Below are positions 32,366 through 43,586 of a stretch of 64,000 bases of DNA, piece by piece. The notes beneath the pieces are model-generated. The model was not told where the DNA came from. It saw only the letters and a program-made list of their open reading frames with translations, and did not search any database. The stretch comes from Mytilus californianus. Its lineage: Eukaryota; Mollusca; Bivalvia; Mytilida; Mytilidae. The stretch spans positions 12,392,321-12,456,320 of the forward strand of contig NW_026262659.1 of the NCBI RefSeq assembly GCF_021869535.1. Reading direction: 5' to 3'. The stretch's first letter is position 1; every line of letters begins with the position of its first letter. Position numbers and translations under genes: made by a program.

Positions 32366-33139
32366 GGTCGAAAACGATAGCATATAATAAGAGTACTGTA
32401 TAATTCTGACAGTGATTTAAAAAAATTTCACGTCGGCATGTAAGAGAATTTAATAAGAACAATTTTGTAATTTTGTATGTGAATGTGTCTTAACCTAGAA
32501 GCATCTGTAGATTGTACTTTTGGTTCAGTTTAACGTTTAAACATAAAAGGTAATTCATTGATGTTTCAATTAGCATTAATTATAATTTACCGAAAAAATA
32601 TTTGTAATTTCGGTTCTACGTAAGCGTTCCTATTTATAATTGATTAAGTAAACGCAGACCTCGAAGAAGACACCCATTGAGTTCAGATTTTATTGTTATT
32701 TATAGCAATATCAAATATAAACAACAAACATTATTTTATCCTAATAATCGATATTTTCTTACAACACTTCATCGACTCAGGTCATCTCATGATATTATCG
32801 CAGGCTCATGAATATCAATGCAGGTTGGCCTCATGAATAGTAAGCGACAGACTGTTATCGCCGGCTAGCTTCACAATAGTCATTCATGTGTACCGGTTTC
32901 TATGCAGCATATTTTTGGGGGCCGGCAAAGCCGCGCGAAAATTGATTTTCGATTTTGTAAACAATTCTTTTTTTTTGTAGAATATTCATTTAATCTCGTT
33001 TTCGACAAGATAGGTTATGTTCAGTTCTCATTTCGTCTAGGCCAGCTTTTTCATTTCATTACTTATTTTCAGTTCTAACTCGCTAAAATTCCCCAACCCA
33101 ATTTAAATTAATAGTAATCCCTTCAGTTTTTCTGATAAT
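32366..33139. other. no recognised gene
   Basis: AT-rich, with a short GC-rich patch around 32915-32945 (gggggccggcaaagccgcgc). No coding signal. Confidence 0.5.
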
Positions 33140-33480
33140 ATTTAGATATAAGAAGATGTGGTATGAGTGCCAATGAGACAGCTCTCCATCAAAGTCACAT
33201 TTTAAAAGTTAACCATTATAGGTCAAAGTACGGCTTTCAACACGGAGCCTTGGCTCACACCGAACAGCAAGCTATAAAGGGCCCTCACAATGACTAGTGT
33301 GAAACAATTCAAACAGGAAAACCGACGGTCTAATCTATATAAAAAAACGAGAAACGAGAAACACTTATGAACCATATCAACAAACGACAATCACTTAACA
33401 TCAGGTTCCTGACTTAGGACAGGTGCAAACAAATGCAGCGAGTTTAAACGTTTCAATAGGCGCCAACCTTCACCCTCCCT
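33140..33480 (-). repeat. dispersed repeat G, minus orientation
   Basis: 'agaagatgtggtatgagtgc', 'caatgagacagctctccatc', 'gtacggctttcaacacgg' and 'gttcctgacttaggacaggt' are the reverse complements of the G landmarks at 10330-10590. Confidence 0.75.
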
Positions 33481-35290
33481 GAAAAAATAGTGTAACATCA
33501 CAACACAGAGAGACACACTATAAAATATCAATTGAAATGGCTTAACTCAATCAAAAGACATATTAACAAAACCAAGTGAATAAATTTGATCTATGCATGA
33601 TACAATGTAAATACAAAACTAATAAAACAAGGGGGCTAGATGTAAAACAATATCAAAAAGACAAACATAACCTTGGACAAAATTCCGCCAAACAAAATAA
33701 CGTACACAGGAAAATAAAAATAATTTGGTTGTGAGGTATACATGGAGTACGGAAATAATTTTTACAAAATAAAAAATTTTGTTATTCCTAGTACGAGAAC
33801 AAATGTGAAAATTTATCGTCATACTAAACACTTATCAAACGTGGTATACAGTTGGAAAGCAAGTCCTTGGAAACGTCCGTTATCGTCAAGCTCTATCAGC
33901 AACAATAGCAGGGGGGATTTATTAGGTGACGCTACAGTCGTCGGTGACGTCAAAAAGTCCGCGAAATAAATCGGCTAAAAAATCGACGTTTCAACTATAT
34001 TTTTCAACTTGTCATGCTTTTATTATAATTGATTTTTAAAGTTTGTAGATTTTGTGAACAATATAGTTTCAATACGACATTGAAACATTGTCGAAAATAA
34101 CTTTTATTTGCTATTACTTTATCCTGTCCGTTCAAAAAATTATCAGCCATCTTTTTTGTTCGCCAAAAACATCGAATTTATATAACTTGACGTTTGCGTA
34201 TCCAAATACGGAATAGAACGTTAAAAATCTTAAATGAAACCGGATAACCTATTTCAAATTTCTACACAATTATGGAGCCATCATTTTTTACTCTAATACA
34301 ACAATTTTAGTGACCACCAGTCATGTCAATTTGTAGCTGGTTTTGGCTGATTTTCTAGTTCAAAACAGTGAATGTTCAGCTTCTTTTCATTGTACCTGTT
34401 CCCAAAGTCCTCTAAAATACTGATTTTATTAGAGATACATGTATGAATGAAATTGTAATTAAGAATTGTTGTTTTTCACAATTCCATACGATACCTCCAT
34501 TTCAAAGTGACTAAAACCCTTCTTGATCCCCTACACAAATTGACGGTGACATTGTTTTCTTTTTTCAACATACGTCATATAACGTTAACAAAATGTGTGT
34601 CAGAGTCATGTGCATAGTGAAAATTTACACATTGGAAAAGTGAAACAAAGATCATCTTTATTGTGTTTTAAACTGTATGTCTTAGAAAATTTCTTTTATA
34701 CTGGAAACAAATCTGACAAATCAATGAATGGACAAAAACACAAAAAATAGCAGGAGAAGATGACTTGCAAAATTTCTGGAGGAAAAAAAACATATGAAAA
34801 AGGAAAAGTAAAATGACAAAAATACTGAACTCCGAGGAAAATTCAAAAAGAAAAGTCCCTAATCAAATGGCAAAATCAAAAGCTCAAACACATCAAACGA
34901 ATGGATAACAACTGTCATATTCCTGACTTGGTATAGGCATTTTGTTATGTAGAAAATGGTGGATTGAACCTGGTTTTATAGCTAGCTAAACCTTTCACTT
35001 GTATGACAGTCGCATCAAATTCCATTAAATTGGCAACGATGCGTGAACAAAACAAACAGACACAATAGGTAAAAATGTCAAAATTAGGTGTACAGCAGTC
35101 AACATTGTGTTATCATATTAATCACTATAAAAACAAACAAATGCAACGAAGAAGCACAAAAAGGCATACATCAAATTTAACATCCTCATTTTGCTTTTTT
35201 ATTTATACGATTATATTTATCTATGACAAATCCACTCACAAAGGATGGAAGGTTTTAAGTACTGGCGTAAAATCGCTCGTTTGAAATTCG
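33481..35290. other. no gene; scattered repeat fragments
   Basis: 33846-33970 ('cagttggaaagcaagtcc') resembles 37250-37340. 'ataacttgacgtttgcgtat' at ~34180 recurs at ~36768. 34790-34960 is the reverse complement of material at 57280-57370 ('ctgaactccgaggaaaattc'). No supported ORF. Confidence 0.55.
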
Positions 35291-35299
35291 CACAGGTAG

Positions 35300-35525
35300 A
35301 CATAAAATAATTTTGTCGTTCAAAGTATGACGGGATGCATAAGTACAGAGTCACGTCAAATGTAAATCACAAAAAAAAACCAGACTAAACAGTAAAAGTA
35401 ATATTAATAAATAAAATAATTTTGTCGTTCAAAGTATGACGTGATACATAAGTACAGAGTCACGTCAAATGGATATCTCAAAAAACAGACTTAACAGTAA
35501 AAGCAATATTAATAAAGACAAATAA
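35300..35525 (+). repeat. ~112-bp tandem duplication
   Basis: 'aaaataattttgtcgttcaa', 'agtatgacg(g/t)gat', 'cataagtacagagtcacgtc' and 'agtaaaag(t/c)aatattaata' occur twice in succession. Non-coding. Confidence 0.85.
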
Positions 35526-38500
35526 AAGAATACTATAACACGTTACTAAGATGATCAACAACGTCAGTACGCAGAATCTATACTTCAAGACCATCGTGTA
35601 TTATTTGTGAAGTTGATACTGAATATTTATCAACAAGGTCTTGGTAACTTCCGATGAACTTGTTTAGAAAAAGGACGAGGAAATGAAGGTCAGTCAATTA
35701 TACTTATAAGTTAAAAACCTTGCTTATTTGATTATCTCTGACTTTATTCAATAAGCTACAGTAATAAGTGCAAAAACTAGCATATCAAGTCAATTTAGAA
35801 ATTTAATCCATAGAGAGATGTTTTCTTACAAAATTAAATTTATTCAAATGGCAAATTCTTATCTTTCACAATCATTAAGAAAAGGCACAAGATTTGTTTC
35901 ACCAACTATCATTTTTGATATAAATTTCCAAATATTAATTAGATAAAAAATATCCAATACTTTGTTTTAAAATATGTATACCAGCTGATACAGCAACCTG
36001 AAGAGTAGAAGCCCCATTTTTTTTCCAAAAAGTTTACTTTCTTAATCTATAAAATACCCTCAGAAATTTGGCAAGGGCTACTGTGCTTGCTAATCTAATA
36101 ATTGAATTTTACAATAATAATGATTTTAAAATTCAAAATTATGTCTCAATGTACAATTTTAAGTATTATTTTTTACAGACTTTCTTTCAAAATTTTTGGT
36201 ACACACATCCTTTTTCTGTATGATATTTTCTAGGCAGTACTGTACTGTTCAACTAAAATTTTTTTTTCATAGAAGAAATTATTGTGACTCATGGTCCCAC
36301 TTTTTCGAATATTACATTTAAATGATCAGTATTATTTTTTATTTTTATTTCAGAAAGATTATTTAATTTATATAAAGTATGTTTTATTGCATTAAACATT
36401 GTTAGAAGTATTTAAAAAAATTTCTACTAGGAGTGATCCCATATCCCATTACAAAAACTACATAGTAAATTTCATCAGCAATAGCTACTTTATATCAATT
36501 CAGCTAGGTTTCTGGGTGACATTTCTAAATTTTTACCAATTTTTTGTCTTCTAATTTTATCCACTAATCCTCTGAAAAGTAGGGAAGTATCTCTTCTTAA
36601 TATTATAATAACATACTTGTAAATCGAATTTCGTTTATTTTCTTCTTGATTTTTGTAAAGTAAACTCCTTTTAATTTTTTTTGCTGGGTTTTTATTTTTG
36701 ACTGGTGATATCAAGGGGAGATAACCACTTGCATAAATCAGCAAAACAACCACCGCTTCGTGTTGAAAATAACTTGACGTTTGCGTATCCAAAACTCTAT
36801 TGCCTAGATATTCATATCGAGTGTTTGTCTTAATGAGGTGCTTTATCAAATTTAAATTCAGCCCATCATTTTTAGTTTCCTCGAAAATATTTAGATTTTT
36901 CGATCAGGAGACTTGACAATTTTCACGCAAATTTCAAATTTGAAGGTAAAACTAAGAAAGAAGGACTTTTAGTTGACATGTAAGTTTTGACGAGTGAAAA
37001 CTATGTTTATTCAAGATTATTTAGATCCATAAGTTTTTATCATGACAGTGGCATTTTATTGAGTAAAAGTGAGGTTTGTCTCAATGGTTGTTTTACAGAA
37101 TTTTCACGGTCACGTGACTCTATTTTTGCTGATAGACTTGGGGTCAAACCGTGACCTGCTTTCCAACTGTATATATTAAAAATAATGAGACTAAATATAA
37201 CACTGAATAAGTAAAAATTAAATAACAAAACTACATTGAAAATTGTATCAACAGTCGGAAAGCAAGCCCTTAGAAACGACCGTTGTTGCTTCTTTCTTAA
37301 GACAATAATGGGACTGATAGTAAAGCCCGTCATTCTGAAATTGCGTTAATTTCGCGGAAAAAATAAATTGGCGGCAATTTGGAAAATTTTCTATTTTCTG
37401 TTTCTTACTTGCCATTGGAGTAAGAAATAGATGTCTTTCTATCTTTTAAGCATGTATCTTATTATTAAAGAAAATAATACCTAAATTGATCTAAATTTGT
37501 CGTATTTAACAAATACGTTTGCGAAATTGTCTGTTATTTTTTCTTCTTTTTTTCACAGATAAAAAGAGATTATATATAATCTATAAAAATAATACGTATC
37601 TCAAAGTTAAAAAATATTTCAAGACTAATGTTCTGTCACCCCTTAGGAAACCCAGTTTGAACTAAATTCCGAAAGAAAGACATTTTTTGACATTGTAGTT
37701 TTTTTGGTCCTACACATCGATGTCAACATGCATCTGAACAGAATGTAAACATATTTAGTGTGTTTGTTTGAAAAGCAATGGTGAGTTACGCTGTGAATTT
37801 GACTGGATTAATTACTATTCTCTTTAAGAGAAATGTTTGATACTAAAACAATAAGGTAAGGAAATTGTATAGGCCTACTGTCTGTGCACAACCTTGAATT
37901 TAAAATGACTAGAAAAAATCATTCATTGTTTTAAAATATTAGTTTTTTGTGTTGCAGGAATCCTGCAAAAGTAAATTTATGCAAATATTACATGTACAAT
38001 GGAAACATAAAAGTCTTGTCCTTTGAACTTAAGGTAGATCATAGGTATACGTTTACCGAGATAGAATTTTCTTATACTTTGCCAAAATGAAGATTTTACT
38101 ATGCTCTTTTCAAAAATATAATAAAAAGGATGGGTCACCGTGCTATTTTTCAAGCTATGAGTAGTTGAAAATTGCATAAATTTTGTTAGAATGATCATGA
38201 AAAAACACATTTTTGTGCATAAAAAGAAATCTATGAGATAGAATTTTGAAATAAATTGTGAGAAGATAGGTTTTATAATATGTTTTAAGAAAATAAAAAG
38301 AAAAATGGGGTCACCGAACTTGTTATCTTGCTACAAGTAAAAATAAAAAATTTCCCTATCAGTCTAGTATTAATTTTTTAATGAAAGAGTTATCTCCCCT
38401 TGAATGGCTTAGTTGAAAAAATGATTCTAAAACACAAATGTTTTGTATTTGTTTAAATATTTTGGATAATGCAATAAATCAGTAAGTTTTCTTCATATAT

Positions 38501-39446
38501 ATAAACAGTCTAACCAAAAAAAATGCACATCTGTCTACAAATTTGCAGATTTGGGCAAATAACTAGACTGATTGTGTACTGCGATAGTACAATCCAAGAT
38601 GGCGGTAAACCATGAATCTACCTAAAACAATCTCTTTCAGACTTGAATTTTAATCACTCCTATTCATTTAGCATTTTCATAATTAAATTTGATCTAAAAC
38701 ATAATTATAATATTAGCTTAGCACTCAGAAACTACTCTGAAATATTTTTAATATGCATAGTTATATATTTTTTTAAATAGAAGAAGAAAAATATGAGATC
38801 GAATCTTTCTCCTTGTTATTCATTCGCAAGTTCATGATTATTAACCATTTTTTAAAATAATTATCAATTGGTTTAGGCTTTTTTTTTATAATTTGAGTCC
38901 CAGGTCCATTCAGTAGAACTTGCAAAACAATTGTTATATTTTAATAATTTAATTATACAAAGTCAGATTGCAAACCAATTTCCTTTTATTTCATATTATG
39001 AAGAATTTACATTGAGAACACTTTGATTATTATTTTTTTCAAATGTATATAAAAAGGTACGATCAGGTATCAGTATTGAAAGGGAATTCATTTTAACCCT
39101 GTCTAGATCCAGTATTCATGCATATTTTGGCTAGCTCTGGTCTTTATGTAGTAGAAATTTATTTCTGTGTTGATAATATTTGGTTACAGCAAGAAAAATA
39201 TTTACCAAAATATTAAAGTTACTCTAGATCTTGGAATGATATATTATGGCACAGAATAACATTGACTAAAATATTTTAAAGCCCTATTTCAGTTCTAAAA
39301 CTTTTTATAAATGATAAAATGTGTTTACCTAATTGTTTTACATATGTCTGTAGCATCAAAATATATTTAGTAAAAAGATAATTAATCATTTTAATAATAT
39401 TCACTTGTGATTAACAGCATAAAATGCAAATATAGTCTATATATAA
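35526..39446. other. no recognised gene
   Basis: Nearly 4 kb of AT-rich sequence without a supported coding region. Frames of 60-119 residues (for example 36490-36849 minus, 37040-37333 minus) show no domain. Parts at 37140-37340 share short blocks with 33846-33970 and 53960-54000, so some of it is old dispersed repeat. Confidence 0.5.
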
Positions 39447-39985
39447 TAATAATTCTTATATGATTTGCATATTAGGAAAATACGTTTATATGATTGGTCG
39501 AGACGACTTCCGGTAGTGACTCTTGACGTTGTTTATTTTTTCGATAGACGACGTTGACCGAACTACTTTTTGTAACCAATGTAAACAAGATGGTGGCGAT
39601 AATAACACAATCCGGCTCGACGTTGAAAATATTTATTTTCACTTCGCGTTAATCGTTAAATTAAATAATAAACACAAAACATGTATTTGAATGATAATAA
39701 GATGTTTTGTAGTTTATTTTTTATCATTAAGTAAATTTCACGGAGTACATATGTTTGCGTTCACCAACAAATATATTCATGCGACAGGCCAATTCAATGA
39801 CACAAATATACAATTTACGTGTGATAGAGGTTAGGAGTGTAGAAAAATAAATTCCTTATCTCCAATTTTTATGATTTATAAGGATTAAACGCCTTTTTAA
39901 AGGAATTTATTATAGGATTAAACGCCCTTTTAAAGGAATTTATTGGTGTATAAACTCGACCAATTCACTCACAAACATATCATAA
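39447..39985 (+). repeat. foldback element, left arm (~540 bp)
   Basis: From aattcttatatgatttgcat inward this arm is the near-perfect reverse complement of 40030-40234 plus 49214-49509. Landmarks include 'aagatggtggcgataataac' and 'attttcacttcgcgttaat'. It contains a ~31-bp internal duplication ('ggattaaacgcc(t/c)ttttaaa', ~39880-39945) not in the right arm. Element 2 is inserted in the partner arm. Confidence 0.92.
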
Positions 39986-40029
39986 AAGTCCTTCGGACTT
40001 TTATTTGTTTGTGAGTGACGGAAAATTCG
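39986..40029. repeat. foldback centre
   Basis: The centre holds the small hairpin aaaagtccttcggactttt and a second partial copy of 'cggacttttatttgtttgtg', separated by 'cggaaaatt'. Confidence 0.8.
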
Positions 40030-40234
40030 GACTTTTATTTGTTTGTGAGTGACTTGGTCCAGTTTATACACCAATAAATTCCTTTAAAAATGCGTTTAAT
40101 CCTTATAATTCTTAAAAATTGGAGATAAGGAATTTATTTTTCTACACTCCTAACCTCTATCACACGTAAATTGTATATTTGTGTCATTGAATTGGCCTGG
40201 CGCATGAATATATTTGTTGAACGCAAAAATATGT
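40030..40234 (+). repeat. foldback element, inner part of right arm
   Basis: Reverse complement of the inner left arm ('cctaacctctatcacacgta', 'gaattggcctg(g/t)cgcatgaa'). It stops at the element 2 insertion (tatgt at 40230-40234) and resumes at 49214. Confidence 0.92.
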
Positions 40235-40869
40235 TGTTGTGCCACGATTATTTACAGTATTCTTTTAATAATAACCTTCATTCATTGCTTTTCATTTGTA
40301 TTTCCCGGTGTATATTTTCCGCGAAACTAGGTCATACATATTTTCACTTTTGTACACTTGCTTGTTATGCGGAATGATTTTCTATAGTTACAACATAATT
40401 ACCTTATTCAGAAGTTATTAATGCATCCTATTTTATCCATAGTTATCCTTTTATAATGTTAGAATTATCCAAAATCATACTTGTCAAGTTAAAGGCCATT
40501 TTGGTTTACTTTCACAATTGTGTACACGCGTACTATTTTTAGGTGTATTGATTAACTTGATCTTTCAAACGTTTAGAGAAAAGTATAGTCAGTTTCAAAT
40601 TATAGCCGCTGGCGAACAGCTGAGTTTCAGACAGTGACCCAGAATTATTTATTCAGGTATTTTGGCACACACTGCAATTCTATTTAATTGATTTATTAAT
40701 AACTATTGTTAATGATATTAACTTTTAATAAAGCTGCTTTTATTTATTTAAACAAATCTTATTTCTTGATTATCCAAAGTTTGGACTTCAAAACAGTTTT
40801 ATTACTTTGACTTTAATTGATATTTGTATAATATCTGCCAAACCATTTACAATAACGGTTGGCGTTTCA
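40235..40869 (+). repeat. element 2 5' LTR (635 bp)
   Basis: Starts tgttgtgccacgattattta and ends ggttggcgtttca. It contains AATAAA at 40727-40732, an initiator-like tcagttt at 40589-40595, and a splice-donor-like cag|gtattt at 40654-40662. The 68-residue frame inside recurs in the 3' LTR and is not considered a gene. Confidence 0.97.
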
Positions 40870-40871
40870 AT

Positions 40872-40884
40872 TGGTGGCAGCGGT
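40872..40884 (+). promoter_or_regulatory. element 2 primer-binding site (tRNA-Leu type)
   Basis: tggtggcagcggt starts 2 nt after the LTR and matches the complement of the 3' end of the tRNA-Leu(AAG/UAG) type (...ACCGCTGCCA-CCA). This is a different leucine isoacceptor from element 1. tRNA comparison from memory. Confidence 0.75.
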
Positions 40885-40974
40885 AAAAACATCATTTAAA
40901 AAAAAAAAAAAAAAGGAAGGAAAAAAGTAATACATAAAAAAAAAAAAAAAAAAAAAACAACATACAAATCAGCT

Positions 40975-41560
40975 TATATTGAAACTCAAAGTGTAGTTTT
41001 CATATAAAATTATTGAACACCAAGAGTTATTGAAAAACAAGGTGTATTTTTCCATATAAAATACTGAACACCAAGAATTATTGAAATTCAAGGTGCATTT
41101 TTCCATATAAATTATTGAACACCAAGAGTTGTTGAAATTCAAGGTGTATTTTTCCATATAAAATATTGAACACCAAGAGTTATTGAAATTCAAGGTGTAT
41201 TTTTCCATATAAAATATTGAACACCAAGAGTTGTTGAAATTCAAGGTGTATTTTTCCATATAAAATATTGAACACCAAGAATTATTGAAATTCAAGGTGT
41301 ATTTTTCCATATAAATTATTGAACACCAAGAGTTATTGAAATTCAAGGTGTATTTTTCAATATAAATTATTGAACACCAAGAGTTATTGAAATTCAAGGT
41401 GTATTTTTTCCTTATAAATTATTGAGCTCCAAGAGTTATTGAAATTCAAGGTGTATTTTTTCCTTATAAACTATAGAACACCAAGAGTTATTGAAACTCA
41501 AGGTGTATAATTCCATATAAAATAATTGAACACTAAGAGTTACTGAAACACAAAGTGTAT
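40975..41560 (+). repeat. 51-bp minisatellite in element 2 leader
   Basis: About eleven units of 51 bp (gaacac at 41015, 41066, 41117, 41168, 41219 and so on), each with 'attgaacaccaagagttatt', 'gaaattcaaggtgtattttt' and 'ccatata'. All plus-strand frames have a stop in each unit. One minus-strand frame stays open over ~140 codons as a 17-residue repeat, because 51 is a multiple of 3. Two long poly-A runs precede it (40899-40914, 40938-40958). Confidence 0.95.
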
Positions 41561-41788
41561 TTTTCTAAAAATATTTTAATAACATTAAAGATAACTGAAA
41601 TTAAGTATTAATTCAGTCTGGTATATTAAATATGAATTTAAGACACAGACAATTACCACTTCCAATGTTTTTTAAATAATAGAGAGGGAGGGTCCCCAAG
41701 AGCTCCTTTATATAGTGTTAATTCCAATTTTTCGGACTTAACAAGAGAAAATGAGACACAATTTGTTTCAAATAGTGGGTTATCAAAT

Positions 41789-43586
41789 ATGCCAAGTTTA
41801 CATGGTTCTTCAAGTCAACTTACCTTGCCTGCTTTAACCAGTAATAATTCATTAAATGAACCGGGGGTGTCAATGATAAGAGGCAGTGCACAGAGCATTA
41901 ATGTTCCTGTACAGAGTGCACTGAGCACAACTGTACAACATCAGAGTGCACCAAGCACATATATTCAAACTCAAGGTGCACCTAGCACATGTATTTCATC
42001 ACAAAGTGCATTGAGCACTGGTCATTATACCCAAAGTGCACTGAGCACTGGTCATTATATCCAAAGTGCACTGAGTACTGGTCCTTATACCCAAAGTGCA
42101 CTGAGCACTGGTCCATATACACAAAGTGCACTGAGCACTGGTCCATATAACCAAAGTGCACAGAGCATTGGTTCATATACCCAAAGTGCAACAAGCACAT
42201 TTGTTCAAAACAGTAGCGCTTCAAACACTTATGCAAAAGTACAAGGTGTACCAAGTACATGGTCCTTTTCCACGGGAGGAATAAGCACATCTTATGCATC
42301 TAATCCATTTCATGATCAGACAAAGACGGCTAATATACCACAAATTACATCATTCAGTGACACCAGTTTCAACAGACCAATCAGCCATAATAATGGTGAT
42401 GACCAACAAGAAGTATTTAAATTGAGAGAGAAAATAAGGGAAATTGAAAATGAAAGAGATTATTACAGACAGCAGAATAACCAACCAGATAATACAAGAC
42501 AGCAAAATTTTCAATCAGGAAATACAAGACAGCAGAATATCCAACCAGATAATGCAAGACAGCAAAATTTTCAAATTGAAAATGAAAGAGATTATTACAG
42601 ACAGCAGAATAACCAACCAGATAATATAAGACAGCAAAATTTTCAAATGAGATACAGAACAGACTCCACATCTAGCATGCAAGATAGTTATCACTCAAGA
42701 CTATCATTCTACAATGGAAGAAGTGACTGGAGTACATTTCAGATGCAATTTGAAATAATTGCTGAAAGAAATAATTGGGACCCAAGACGTCAAGCTGAGG
42801 AAATATTACTGGTGCTTAAAGATGAAGCTGCAAAATTTGCATCAGAGCTACCGTATGAAACAAGGAGCTCGTTTCGACTTTTATCCAAAGATATGGAAAG
42901 AAGATTTGGAGATAACAACCTGCCTGAAACCTACAGAAAAGAGTTGCAATTTACCAGAAAAAATTACAAGGAGTCAGTAAATGAATATGCTGCTCGCATT
43001 CAGACAATAGTCAGGAAGGCATATCCAGGCATGGATAATCAACTATTCAACAATATTTCAATTGAACATATGTTAAATGGATTAAATGATCAAAGTATTG
43101 CCTATGATGTATTGACAAAAAGACCTAAAACTATGGAGGAAACAATCAATCTTGTAGCATGGCATACTACATGCAAAAAATGGATTGAGAAGCAAAACTC
43201 AAATAAGGCAAATTGAAATTGAAGAAGAAGAAACGTCTTTTGATGCTGATCAGTCTGATGACATAGAAGTGAGACGATTTGGAGGTAAACGATTTGTAAC
43301 AGAGGAGCGTCTTAATCAGTTTGGTAGAGAGATGAAAGAAAGTATCACGACTGAAGTAACCAAGTCTATTGAGAACATAATGAACACAAGACTACCAACA
43401 TCAAATACATACCAGCCTAAGAAGAATTTTAACAGTCAAAATTCAAGATGGCATAACAAGGACAAAAACCAGAAGCAAAACAACACAAGATGCTATGCAT
43501 GTAATGAAGAAGGACATTATGCAAGGTCATGTCCTAACCAGAAACAGACACAAGGACAGGTTTCAGACAGAAATCAGTTAAACTAA
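41789..43586 (+). pseudogene. element 2 Gag, one frame change
   Basis: Frame 1 runs from ATG 41789 to TGA at 43216 (475 residues). The N-terminal ~165 residues are Ser/Thr/Gln-rich with a 10-residue repeat (Q-SALSTG-HYT type, ~42000-42180). A Gln/Asn-rich region with two copies of ENERDYYRQQNNQPDN follows (~42445-42640). Residues ~305-470 look like a capsid-type gag region (FYNGRSDWSTFQMQF, RRFGD, QFTRKNYKESVNEYA). The zinc knuckle (CYACNEEGHYARSC) lies in the next frame, 43157-43586, ending TAA. A +1 frame change is therefore needed between ~43157 and 43216. I take it as a mutation (a six-A run at 43175-43180 is a likely spot). The frame is open upstream of the ATG without another ATG. Confidence 0.88.

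Noticed and set aside
40969..41397. 142-residue antisense repeat protein
   Set aside because: Starts at a non-ATG codon, exists only because the minisatellite period is 51 bp, and lies in a retrotransposon leader. Kept only as a curiosity in the findings.
40975..41560. CRISPR-like regular repeats
   Set aside because: Units are contiguous with no unique spacers, and the DNA is eukaryotic.
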